From positions 1 to 32,158 of the forward strand of contig CAJOME010000006.1 of the NCBI GenBank assembly GCA_905235585.1: DNA of 32,158 nucleotides. Reading direction: 5' to 3'. A model generated the notes under the pieces. It searched no databases, was not told the DNA's origin, and saw only the letters and a list, made by a program, of their open reading frames with translations. The DNA comes from an uncultured Lachnospiraceae bacterium (GTDB lineage Bacteria; Bacillota; Clostridia; Lachnospirales; Lachnospiraceae). Made by a program: the position numbers and the translations under genes. Below are positions 25,048 to 32,158 of this stretch, piece after piece. The number at the start of each line of letters is the position of its first letter. The stretch's first letter is position 1.

Positions 25048-26121
25048 ATGAAGAAAGAACTTATAAGACTTGAAAATGTGTCAAAATCATTTGACGGGGA
25101 GCTTATACTTGATGACCTTAGCCTCACCATACATGAGAATGAGTTTGTAACGCTGTTAGGACCATCAGGCTGTGGCAAGACCACAACTCTCCGTATAATC
25201 GGGGGATTTGAGACGCCGGATAATGGAAGGGTGATATTTGACGGACAGGATATCACTTCTCTCGCTCCGAATAAGAGACAGCTTAATACGGTTTTTCAGA
25301 AATATGCTCTTTTTACGCATATGGATGTGGCGGAGAATATCGCTTTCGGTCTGAAGATCAAGAATAAACCGCAGGATTATATAGAAGACAAGATACACTA
25401 TGCTCTTAAGCTCGTAAACCTAAACGGATACGAGCATCGTATGCCGGGGTCGCTGTCCGGAGGACAACAGCAGAGAGTGGCAATAGCACGCGCGATAGTA
25501 AACGAGCCCAAGGTACTGCTGCTCGATGAGCCCTTGGGCGCGCTTGACCTGAAGCTCAGACAGGATATGCAGTACGAGCTGATAAGGCTGAAGGAAGAGC
25601 TCGGTATCACATTCATATACGTGACTCACGATCAGGAGGAGGCTCTTACGATGTCCGATCATATAGTCGTGATGAATCAGGGCTACATACAGCAGGAGGG
25701 GTCTCCGGAGGATATCTACAACGAGCCGGAAAACGCATTCGTGGCAGACTTTATCGGTGACTCAAATATCATTAAGGCAACGATGGTAAGAGACGAGCTG
25801 GTAAGTATTCTGGATACTGATTTTGTCTGTGTGGACAAGGGCTTTGGCGAGAATACTCCCGTAGATGTGGTCATACGACCGGAGGATGTAGAGCTTGTCC
25901 CGAGGGGAGAGGGGACTCTCTCAGGTACGGTATCCCATGTGATATTTAAGGGCGTACATTACGAGATGGAGGTACAGGCAGGAGGATTCGCATGGCTGGT
26001 ACATTCCACGAGACTTTATGAGACAGGTAGCGAGGTGGATATAAAGGTCGATCCTTTTAATATCCAGGTCATGAACAAGCCTGAATCAGAGGATGAGGAG
26101 GTGCTTGCAAAAGATGACTGA
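25048..26121 (+). CDS. potA: Spermidine/putrescine ABC transporter ATP-binding protein
   Basis: This 357-residue ATPase powers polyamine import. It has Walker [10 protein letters not shown] (residues 38-46), the [14 protein letters not shown] signature (136-149), Walker B VLLLDEP (156-162), and a C-terminal TOBE-type regulatory domain from about 235 onward, as in the PotA/MalK group. An in-frame ATG five codons upstream (25033) was rejected because it lies in the terminator T-run, while GGGAG precedes the chosen ATG at normal distance. The stop overlaps potB by 8 bp. The assignment to polyamines rests on the neighbouring PotB and PotCD proteins. Confidence 0.95.
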   Translation: MKKELIRLENVSKSFDGELILDDLSLTIHENEFVTLLGPSGCGKTTTLRIIGGFETPDNGRVIFDGQDITSLAPNKRQLNTVFQKYALFTHMDVAENIAFGLKIKNKPQDYIEDKIHYALKLVNLNGYEHRMPGSLSGGQQQRVAIARAIVNEPKVLLLDEPLGALDLKLRQDMQYELIRLKEELGITFIYVTHDQEEALTMSDHIVVMNQGYIQQEGSPEDIYNEPENAFVADFIGDSNIIKATMVRDELVSILDTDFVCVDKGFGENTPVDVVIRPEDVELVPRGEGTLSGTVSHVIFKGVHYEMEVQAGGFAWLVHSTRLYETGSEVDIKVDPFNIQVMNKPESEDEEVLAKDD

Positions 26122-27001
26122 TAAAAAGACATCCAGACTCCTCACATCCCCGTATATAGCATGGGCAGTAATATTTATCTTAGTGCCTCTGGCTATGTTG
26201 TTTTATTATGGTCTTACCGATGTGAACGGAGGTCTCACACTTGACAATATCAGAGCCATAGCCGAGCCTGTGCATTTAAGGGCTCTGCTTCTTGCAGTGG
26301 TACTTTCCGTGGTAAGCACTATAATATGCTTTCTGCTTGCCTATCCTTTGGGAATGATACTTGCAAAGCACAAGCTGTCCAGCCAGGGGCTTATTACCAC
26401 CCTGTTTATACTTCCTATGTGGATGAATTTTCTGCTGCGTACTCTTGCATGGATGACACTCCTTGAAAACAGGGGCGTGATAAACGGTATACTGGATTTT
26501 CTGCATCTGCCGGAGATAAATATCATAAATACTCCGGGAGCCATAGTGCTTGGCATGGTTTATAATTTTCTGCCGTTTATGATACTTCCCATATACAATT
26601 CTCTTTCAAGTATAGATGACAATGTAATAAATGCCGCGAGGGATCTGGGAGCCGACGCATGGCAGACCTTCTTTAAGATCACGCTGCCGCTTTCGGTGCC
26701 GGGCATCATATCGGGTGTGACCATGGTGTTTATTCCAGCACTTACTACCTTTGCCATATCGACGATGCTCGGAGGCTCAAAGATACTGCTCATAGGAAAT
26801 GTCATAGAGCAGGAGTTCACGCTGACTTATGACTGGAATCTCGGTGCCGGGCTGTCTATAGTGCTCATGGTATTCATAGTCGTAAATATGGTCATATCCG
26901 CCATGTCGGAAGGAGATGACTCATCGGAAAGAAGAAACGTGAAAAGGTTCTTTTCACATACTTCGGGATCTGACGCAGGATCAGGAAAGGATGAGCGATG
27001 A
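26114..27001 (+). CDS. potB: Spermidine/putrescine ABC transporter permease PotB
   Basis: This 295-residue protein has about six membrane helices and the permease EAA-type loop [20 protein letters not shown], which docks onto the ATPase. It forms one of the two permease subunits of the importer. The frame is open for seven codons upstream, but those begin inside potA without a ribosome site, while AGGAGGTG lies nine or ten bases before the chosen ATG. The stop overlaps the potCD start (ATGA). A charged C-terminal extension ([10 protein letters not shown] onward, about 30 residues) goes beyond the last helix. Confidence 0.93.
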   Translation: MTDKKTSRLLTSPYIAWAVIFILVPLAMLFYYGLTDVNGGLTLDNIRAIAEPVHLRALLLAVVLSVVSTIICFLLAYPLGMILAKHKLSSQGLITTLFILPMWMNFLLRTLAWMTLLENRGVINGILDFLHLPEINIINTPGAIVLGMVYNFLPFMILPIYNSLSSIDDNVINAARDLGADAWQTFFKITLPLSVPGIISGVTMVFIPALTTFAISTMLGGSKILLIGNVIEQEFTLTYDWNLGAGLSIVLMVFIVVNMVISAMSEGDDSSERRNVKRFFSHTSGSDAGSGKDER

Positions 27002-28872
27002 GGTCAAAAATAGAGAAGATATATATGGGCATAATATTTGTATTTATGTATGCCCCGATACTCACCCTTATCATATTGTCTTTCAACACCAGCAAGTCCA
27101 GAGCCAGATGGGGTGGCTTTACCTTTCAGTGGTATATCAATCTGGTAAATGACAACAGCGTACTGAACGCGATGGCGAATACGCTCATCATAGCGATGGT
27201 ATCCACAGTATTCGCTACTGTCATAGGCACACTTACATGCGTGGGGCTTATGGGGCTTAGGAGACGGAGCAGGACCGTCATCATGGGTATCACCAATATC
27301 CCGATGATAAATGCGGATATAGTCACCGGCATATCGCTCATGCTGCTCTTTAAGGTACTGCGTTTTGAGACGGGATTTATTACGGTACTGCTCGCGCATA
27401 TCACCTTTAATATCCCCTATGTGATGCTGTCGGTGATGCCGAGGATGAAGACCATCAATCCAAACACCTATGAGGCAGCGCTTGATCTCGGTGCAGAGCC
27501 CTTTTATGCATTCAGGAAGAGCGTGCTGCCCGATCTGATGCCGTCCATCATTGCGGGAGCGCTCATGGCATTTACTATGTCGATAGATGATTTCATCATC
27601 ACCTATTTCACTAAGGGGTCAGGCTTTGATACCATATCCACCAAGATCTACAACGAAGTCAAGAGGGGCATACAGCCTGAGATATACGCGCTTTCATCAA
27701 TAATATTTATAGCCGTGCTCGTATTGCTCTTTGCTTCTGCAAGGATGCGTCAGAGACAGGCGGCGCAGAGGAAGGATGTAGCTCTTTATAAGGTCGAGAA
27801 GAGAATATCCAAAGGAAAGGCAGCGGTCATCGCGGTCGCTTCCTTAGGTGTCATACTGCTCGCAATGTACTTTGGAGGAGTGTTTACGAGGAAGAATAAC
27901 CAGCTCTTTGTTTATAATGCCGGTGAATATATAGATCCCGAGGTCATAGAAATGTTTGAAGCCGAGACCGGGATAGAGGTGGTATACGACGAGTTTGAGA
28001 CACTTGAGATCATGTATGCCAAGATGGTACAAAACGATGGAGCATATGACGTGATATGTCCTTCAGACTACATGATAGAGAAGATGATGAATGCCGGTAT
28101 GTTAAGAGAGCTTGATCTTAACATGATACCAAACAGGAAATATATCGGAAAACAATATATGGAATCCGCCAGATCCTTCGATCCTAATAACAGCTATTCG
28201 GTGCCGTACTGCTGGGGTACCGTGGGGATACTGTATAATAAGAACATGGTGAAGGAGCCGGTCACAAGCTGGGATATCCTGTGGGATGAAAAATACAGCG
28301 GTGAGATACTCATGCAGGATTCGATAAGGGATGCCTTCATGGTGGCTCTCGCAAGGAACGGATATTCGATAAATACAAAAGACCCCGCAGAGCTTGAGGT
28401 GGCTGCAGAGGATCTTGTAAAGCAGAAACCTCTGGTACAGGCCTATGTCATAGATCAGGCAAGGGATAAGATGATAGGCGGAGAGGCCGCTCTTGCTGTT
28501 ATTTATTCCGGAGAGGTCATATATACCCAGAGGGAAAATCCGGATCTTGCGTATTCGATCCCGGACGAGGGATCTAATGTCTGGATAGACGCATGGGTAG
28601 TGACCAGGAAAGCAAGAAATCCCGAAGCTGCGATGAAGTGGATAAACTTTTTGTGCAGACCGGACATAGCCCTTATGAATTTTGATTTCATCACCTATTC
28701 CACCCCGAATGAGGCCGCAAGGGAAATGATAGAGGAAGAGGATATAAGAAACTCCGAAGTGGCATTTCCCGATGAGAGTATCCTGGACAGGTGCGAAACG
28801 TATTTTTATCTGGGTGAAGACGGAGATGCGTTGTATAATGAGATGTGGAAGAAGGTAAAATCAGGGAAGTAG
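26998..28872 (+). CDS. potCD: Fused PotC permease and PotD substrate-binding protein
   Basis: This 624-residue protein joins two subunits of the polyamine importer. Residues 1-255 are the PotC permease with about six helices and the EAA loop EAALDLGAEPFYAFRKSVLP (159-178). A basic segment (250-274) and an extra helix at about 275-292 follow. Residues 300-624 are a PotD-type periplasmic-binding domain (VYNAGEYIDPEVIEMFE near the start, then YDVICPSDYMIEKM and WGTVGILYN). The extra helix carries the binding domain to the outside and ties it to the membrane, replacing the usual lipoprotein anchor. There is no separate potD. Fusions of this kind are known in Firmicutes. Polyamine specificity (spermidine or putrescine) is not determined. 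Confidence 0.95.
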   Translation: MRSKIEKIYMGIIFVFMYAPILTLIILSFNTSKSRARWGGFTFQWYINLVNDNSVLNAMANTLIIAMVSTVFATVIGTLTCVGLMGLRRRSRTVIMGITNIPMINADIVTGISLMLLFKVLRFETGFITVLLAHITFNIPYVMLSVMPRMKTINPNTYEAALDLGAEPFYAFRKSVLPDLMPSIIAGALMAFTMSIDDFIITYFTKGSGFDTISTKIYNEVKRGIQPEIYALSSIIFIAVLVLLFASARMRQRQAAQRKDVALYKVEKRISKGKAAVIAVASLGVILLAMYFGGVFTRKNNQLFVYNAGEYIDPEVIEMFEAETGIEVVYDEFETLEIMYAKMVQNDGAYDVICPSDYMIEKMMNAGMLRELDLNMIPNRKYIGKQYMESARSFDPNNSYSVPYCWGTVGILYNKNMVKEPVTSWDILWDEKYSGEILMQDSIRDAFMVALARNGYSINTKDPAELEVAAEDLVKQKPLVQAYVIDQARDKMIGGEAALAVIYSGEVIYTQRENPDLAYSIPDEGSNVWIDAWVVTRKARNPEAAMKWINFLCRPDIALMNFDFITYSTPNEAAREMIEEEDIRNSEVAFPDESILDRCETYFYLGEDGDALYNEMWKKVKSGK

Positions 28873-30321
28873 ATGGATGGACGACAATACATCGCGATAG
28901 ACTTAAAATCCTTTTACGCATCGGTAGAATGCAGGGAGCGTGAGCTGGATCCTCTTAAGGCAAAGCTTGTGGTAGCCGATGAGTCAAGGACGGAGAAGAC
29001 GATATGTCTCGCGGTATCTCCGGCGCTCAAGGCTCTCGGTATCCCGGGCAGACCCAGACTGTTTGAGGTGGTACAGAGGGCAAAGGAGCTGGGCGGGATA
29101 GAGTATATCGTCGCAAAGCCGCGGATGGCTCTTTACATGGCATACAGCACAAGGATCTACAGGATATATCTTCGGTATGTGGCACCCGAAGATATATTTG
29201 CATATTCGGTGGATGAAGTGTTCATAGACGCCACCTCATATCTTCGCATTTACGGTCTTACCGCACATGAGCTTGCGATAAAGATGATACGTGATGTGCT
29301 GGTGGAAACCGGCATCACGGCTACTGCGGGTATAGGGACGAACCTGTACTTGAGCAAGGTGGCTATGGACATCGTGGCAAAGCATATGCCCGCAGATGAT
29401 GACGGTGTGAGGATAGCTGAGCTTGATGAGATGAGCTACAGGAGGCTGTTGTGGGAGCATACTCCGGTCAGCGACTTTTGGAGAGTGGGAAGGGGCTACC
29501 GAAAAAAGCTCGAAGCACACGGACTCTATACAATGGGTGATGTTGCAAGATGTTCTATCGGAAGAGACACCGATTATTATAACGAGGAGCTTTTATATAA
29601 GCTGTTCGGTATAAATGCAGAGTTGCTCATAGATCATGCCTGGGGCTGGGAGCCATGTACCATGGCGGAGATAAAGTCGTATAAACCGGACAGCAACAGT
29701 ATCAGTCAGGGACAGGTGCTTCAGGAGCCGTACAACAATAAAAAAGGACGCATTATCATAAGAGAGATGGCAGAGATGCTCTCATATGATCTTGCGGTAA
29801 AGCATCTTCTTACGGATCAGATAGTCCTTACCGTGGGTTATGACATCGACAATCTCAGTGATCCCGCAATAAGTCAAAGGTACAGGGGAGAGGTAGTGAC
29901 AGATTACTATGGCAGAGCCGTGCCAAAGCATGCCCACGGTACATATAATCTTGCCGGGTTTACCTCTTCTACGGAAAGCGTGATAGATGCCGCTCTTAAA
30001 ATATATGATAAAGAGGTGGACAGGGATCTGCTCATAAGGCGTGTCTATGTAGTAGCAAATCATATCATCGATGAGGACAGGGTCACAGTCGGCAAAGAGC
30101 CCGAACAATATGAGCAGATGGATCTTTTTACCGATTACAGCGCAAGAGATGAAGAAAAGCAGGCCGATGATAAGAAGCTGGAGAAGGAAAAGAGGATACA
30201 GTCCGCTATGATAGGTATCAAGCAGAAATACGGAAAGAATGCCATATTGAGGGGCACGAGCCTGCGAGAGGGCGCTACGGCCAAGGATCGTAACAGACAG
30301 ATAGGGGGTCACAGGGCATAA
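28873..30321 (+). CDS. Y-family DNA polymerase, UmuC/UvrX-like
   Basis: This 482-residue protein is a translesion polymerase. The catalytic carboxylates are Asp10 (IDLKSFYAS) and Asp114-Glu115 (YSVDEVFID), and ATAGIGTNLYLSKVAMDI marks the palm. A little-finger domain and a charged C-terminal tail (about 410-482) follow. It resembles the Firmicutes YqjW/UvrX group of UmuC-like proteins more than short DinB. These copy past damaged DNA at the cost of mutations and are often SOS-controlled; I see no promoter or LexA-type site here. The start codon lies directly against the potCD stop, and the YolD-like gene overlaps its stop by 1 bp. Confidence 0.93.
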   Translation: MDGRQYIAIDLKSFYASVECRERELDPLKAKLVVADESRTEKTICLAVSPALKALGIPGRPRLFEVVQRAKELGGIEYIVAKPRMALYMAYSTRIYRIYLRYVAPEDIFAYSVDEVFIDATSYLRIYGLTAHELAIKMIRDVLVETGITATAGIGTNLYLSKVAMDIVAKHMPADDDGVRIAELDEMSYRRLLWEHTPVSDFWRVGRGYRKKLEAHGLYTMGDVARCSIGRDTDYYNEELLYKLFGINAELLIDHAWGWEPCTMAEIKSYKPDSNSISQGQVLQEPYNNKKGRIIIREMAEMLSYDLAVKHLLTDQIVLTVGYDIDNLSDPAISQRYRGEVVTDYYGRAVPKHAHGTYNLAGFTSSTESVIDAALKIYDKEVDRDLLIRRVYVVANHIIDEDRVTVGKEPEQYEQMDLFTDYSARDEEKQADDKKLEKEKRIQSAMIGIKQKYGKNAILRGTSLREGATAKDRNRQIGGHRA

Positions 30322-30551
30322 TGGGGAAATATGATGATATCATAGATATGCCTCATCATGTATCAGATAAGCATCCGCAGATGTCCATGCATGACAGGGC
30401 AGCTCAGTTTTCGCCTTTTGCGGCACTCACAGGCTTTGAAGAGGCAGTGAGCGATACTGTAAAAGAAGATATAGAGGGAAAGAACGAAATCGGATATATG
30501 CATGATGAAGAGGACAGACTTTCGGCACTATATGGTCAGGGCGATCTATAG
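30321..30551 (+). CDS. YolD-like small protein, partner of the UmuC-like polymerase
   Basis: This 76-residue protein matches the short YolD-like family found next to Y-family polymerases in Firmicutes. Visible features are a KYDDIIDMPHHVSDKHP N-terminus and the core MHDRAAQFSPFAALTGFEEAV, followed by an acidic tail. The family is thought to act with UmuC-like proteins, as UmuD does in other bacteria, though the mechanism is not established. The ATG overlaps the polymerase stop (TAATG), and GGGGGT lies upstream, so the pair is co-translated. Confidence 0.82.
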   Translation: MGKYDDIIDMPHHVSDKHPQMSMHDRAAQFSPFAALTGFEEAVSDTVKEDIEGKNEIGYMHDEEDRLSALYGQGDL

Positions 30552-30565
30552 GACAGGATACAGAG

Positions 30566-31144
30566 ATGGCATTTGATACGGATGAAGACGAGATAAGGGT
30601 ATATCTTAAACGAAGCAGACGCAAGACAATCTCGGTAGAGATAGAAAGTGATCTCTCGGTGCTTGTAAGAGCTCCTATGCGTATGTCCGAGAAAGAGATC
30701 AGGAGTTTTTTAAAGGACAATGAGAAATGGGTAAAAACACACAGGGCGGCACTTGCGCTTAAGCTTAAGGAGAATGAGGGGATAGAAAGGCTTACTTCCG
30801 ATGAGCTGATATCGCTTGCCGAGGAGGCGAAAAAGGACATCCCGGAAAGGGTCGCAAGATATGCTTTGCTGATAGGAGTATCTTACGGGCGGATCACGAT
30901 ACGCAATCAGAAGACACGCTGGGGCAGCTGTTCCTCCAGAGGCAATCTTAACTTTAACTGTCTCCTGATGCTCGCTCCCGAGGAGCACAGGGACTATGTG
31001 ATAGTGCATGAGCTCTGTCACAGGAAGGAGATGAACCATTCCAGGCGTTTCTGGGCTGAGGTGGAGCGTATACTGCCTGACTATAAGAACAGCATAAAAT
31101 GGTTTAGGGAAAACGGGGACAGACTGCTCGCACGGATGATATGA
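30566..31144 (+). CDS. YgjP/SprT-like zinc metalloprotease
   Basis: This 192-residue cytoplasmic protein has the YgjP-type (DUF45) metallopeptidase domain. The zinc site is HELCH at 148-152 (His148, Glu149, His152), with a third ligand His158 in KEMNHSRRFW. The preceding KTRWGSCSSRGNLNFNCLLM is the family signature. The N-terminal 75 residues match the usual YgjP strand region (KRSRRKTISVEI). Substrates are not known. The gene starts 14 bp after the YolD-like gene with AGGACAGG upstream, so it belongs to the same operon. Confidence 0.9.
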   Translation: MAFDTDEDEIRVYLKRSRRKTISVEIESDLSVLVRAPMRMSEKEIRSFLKDNEKWVKTHRAALALKLKENEGIERLTSDELISLAEEAKKDIPERVARYALLIGVSYGRITIRNQKTRWGSCSSRGNLNFNCLLMLAPEEHRDYVIVHELCHRKEMNHSRRFWAEVERILPDYKNSIKWFRENGDRLLARMI

Positions 31145-31185
31145 TATCGGCGTGAGAGCACAAAGTGATAAACGAGGGGACAGAT

Positions 31186-31944
31186 TTGGATCAGTTTGCA
31201 AGAACACAGCTGCTCATAGGGGAGGAAGGCGTAGAAAAGCTGAAGAGCTCTCATGTCGCGGTATTTGGTATAGGCGGTGTGGGAGGCTATGTGTGTGAGG
31301 CGCTTGTACGCAGCGGAGTAGGTACATTTGACCTTATAGATGATGACAAGGTATGTCTGACCAACTTAAACAGACAGATCATCGCCACAAGGAAAACTGT
31401 CGGAAGATACAAGGCCGAGGTGATGCTTGAGCGTATGACAGACATCAATCCCGATGTAAAGGTAAATGTGCACAAGTGCTTCTTCCTGCCGGAGAATTCC
31501 TCCGACTTTCCCTTTGATGACTATGATTATGTGGTGGATGCAGTAGACACGGTGACCGCCAAAATAGAGCTCATCATGAAGGCAAAGGAGTGTAATGTGC
31601 CGGTGATAAGCTGCATGGGAGCAGGCAATAAGCTTGACGCCGATAAATTTAAGGTGGCTGATATATATGAGACAAAGATATGTCCTCTTGCGCGCGTGAT
31701 GCGAAGGGAGCTGAAGAAAAGGGGAGTGGACAGTCTGAAGGTGGTCTACTCCGAGGAGAAGCCCGTAAGACCGATAGAGGATATGTCAATAAGCTGCCGC
31801 GCACACTGCATCTGTCCGCCCGATGCCAGACATAAATGCACAGAAAGACGAGATATACCCGGCAGTGCCGCTTTTGTGCCCGCCGTAGCCGGTCTCATCA
31901 TTGCGGGAGAGGTGGTAAAGGATCTGATCGATGTAGGGTTATAA
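31186..31944 (+). CDS. tcdA: TcdA/CsdL-like E1-fold enzyme (tRNA threonylcarbamoyladenosine dehydratase family)
   Basis: This 252-residue protein is a ThiF/MoeB/HesA-type adenylating enzyme. It has the nucleotide loop GIGGVGGYVCEALVRSGVG, then DDDKVCLTNLNRQ, and ends with a cysteine-bearing segment (HCICPPDARHKCTERR) before RDIPGSAAFVPAVAG. This arrangement fits the TcdA family, which cyclises t6A37 in tRNA to ct6A using ATP. I chose TTG at 31186 because GAGGGG lies seven bases upstream and family members begin near this point; a GTG at 31165 would add seven residues but has only a poor ribosome site. It is the last gene of the pot-umuC run and is convergent with the P-type ATPase, 30 bp away. 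Confidence 0.87.
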   Translation: MDQFARTQLLIGEEGVEKLKSSHVAVFGIGGVGGYVCEALVRSGVGTFDLIDDDKVCLTNLNRQIIATRKTVGRYKAEVMLERMTDINPDVKVNVHKCFFLPENSSDFPFDDYDYVVDAVDTVTAKIELIMKAKECNVPVISCMGAGNKLDADKFKVADIYETKICPLARVMRRELKKRGVDSLKVVYSEEKPVRPIEDMSISCRAHCICPPDARHKCTERRDIPGSAAFVPAVAGLIIAGEVVKDLIDVGL

Positions 31945-31974
31945 TAAGACCAGTGCCACAAATTGAGAAAACAA

Positions 31975-32158
31975 TTATTTCAACAGGAATGCTGAATTTA
32001 TTATAACGAGGACACTGCCTGCGTTATGTACGAGAGCGCCAATGACGGGACCGAGAAGACCTGTGATAGCGAGTGTGATGGCCAGAAAGTTGAGAGTCAT
32101 GGAAAACGTGAGATTGATCTTTATGGTGGTCATCATCCGTTTTGAAAGAGCTAAGAGA
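31975..32158 (-). CDS. Metal-translocating P-type ATPase, C-terminal fragment (cut by window edge)
   Basis: Reading the minus strand from the window end gives 60 codons before a TAA at 31977-31975. The peptide has the ending typical of P1B ATPases: a KINLTFSMTLNF helix start, then two hydrophobic helices, and NAGSVLVIINSAFLLK at the very end, as in Zn/Cd/Cu exporters. The rest of the gene, including the metal site and phosphorylation motif, lies outside the window, so the metal is not known. No terminator separates it from the convergent tcdA gene. Confidence 0.78.
   Translation of the reverse strand, partial: LLALSKRMMTTIKINLTFSMTLNFLAITLAITGLLGPVIGALVHNAGSVLVIINSAFLLK

Noticed and set aside
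1-32158. CRISPR array, prophage, insertion sequence or toxin-antitoxin pair
   Set aside because: I looked for regularly spaced repeats, transposase or integrase motifs and small paired genes with such features and found none.

Overview
The window reads as chromosomal DNA from an anaerobic Clostridia bacterium, most likely a member of the Lachnospiraceae or a close relative. This rests on gene content and order, not on a database search. The main clues are a 2-hydroxyacyl-CoA dehydratase activase-type protein of more than 1400 residues, a fused PotC-PotD polyamine transporter subunit, a UmuC-like polymerase with a YolD-like partner, an era-recO-(membrane protein)-glyS order, and alpha2-type GlyS. 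Isoleucine is often coded by ATA and arginine by AGG/AGA throughout, with no obvious compositional break, so I see no clear island, prophage, insertion sequence, CRISPR array, rRNA or tRNA. Genes are packed tightly, many with 1-8 bp overlaps.

Region 1 (1-5495) carries transport and small metabolic genes: two half-size chromate transporter subunits, a ZIP metal transporter, a convergent aldo/keto reductase with a ferredoxin-like tail, a CPA2 cation/proton antiporter, a small two-helix membrane protein and an arginase-fold protein. Region 2 (5518-10960, minus strand) holds the giant activase/dehydratase-like protein and a patatin-like phospholipase. They are separated by 340 bp without a gene that contains a structured, inverted-repeat-bounded element.

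Region 3 (11217-23985, plus strand) is a long collinear block. It begins with a catalytically dead rhomboid (Derlin-like) protein with a zinc-ribbon tail. Two bases later comes a protein that looks like a housekeeping sigma factor with degenerate promoter-contact residues and no region 4. An M16C peptidase follows. Next are era, recO (apparently without its zinc-binding cysteines), an unrecognised single-pass membrane protein, glyS, an unusual alaS, a membrane-anchored SIMPL protein and degV. Region 4 (24031-31944) has a ketopantoate reductase that appears to be leaderless, a terminator, the potA-potB-potCD polyamine importer, then abutting umuC-like and yolD-like genes, a YgjP-type metalloprotease and a TcdA-like E1-fold enzyme. 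The last 184 bases carry the C-terminus of a metal P-type ATPase on the minus strand.

The best candidate for something undescribed is the pair at 11217-12922, the pseudo-rhomboid plus the degenerate sigma factor. It could be a membrane-linked device that touches RNA polymerase, but that role is inference. Second is the structured repeat at 9874-10016. The remaining oddities are smaller: leaderless starts, zinc-finger loss in RecO, the divergent AlaS, and terminator-free convergent gene pairs.
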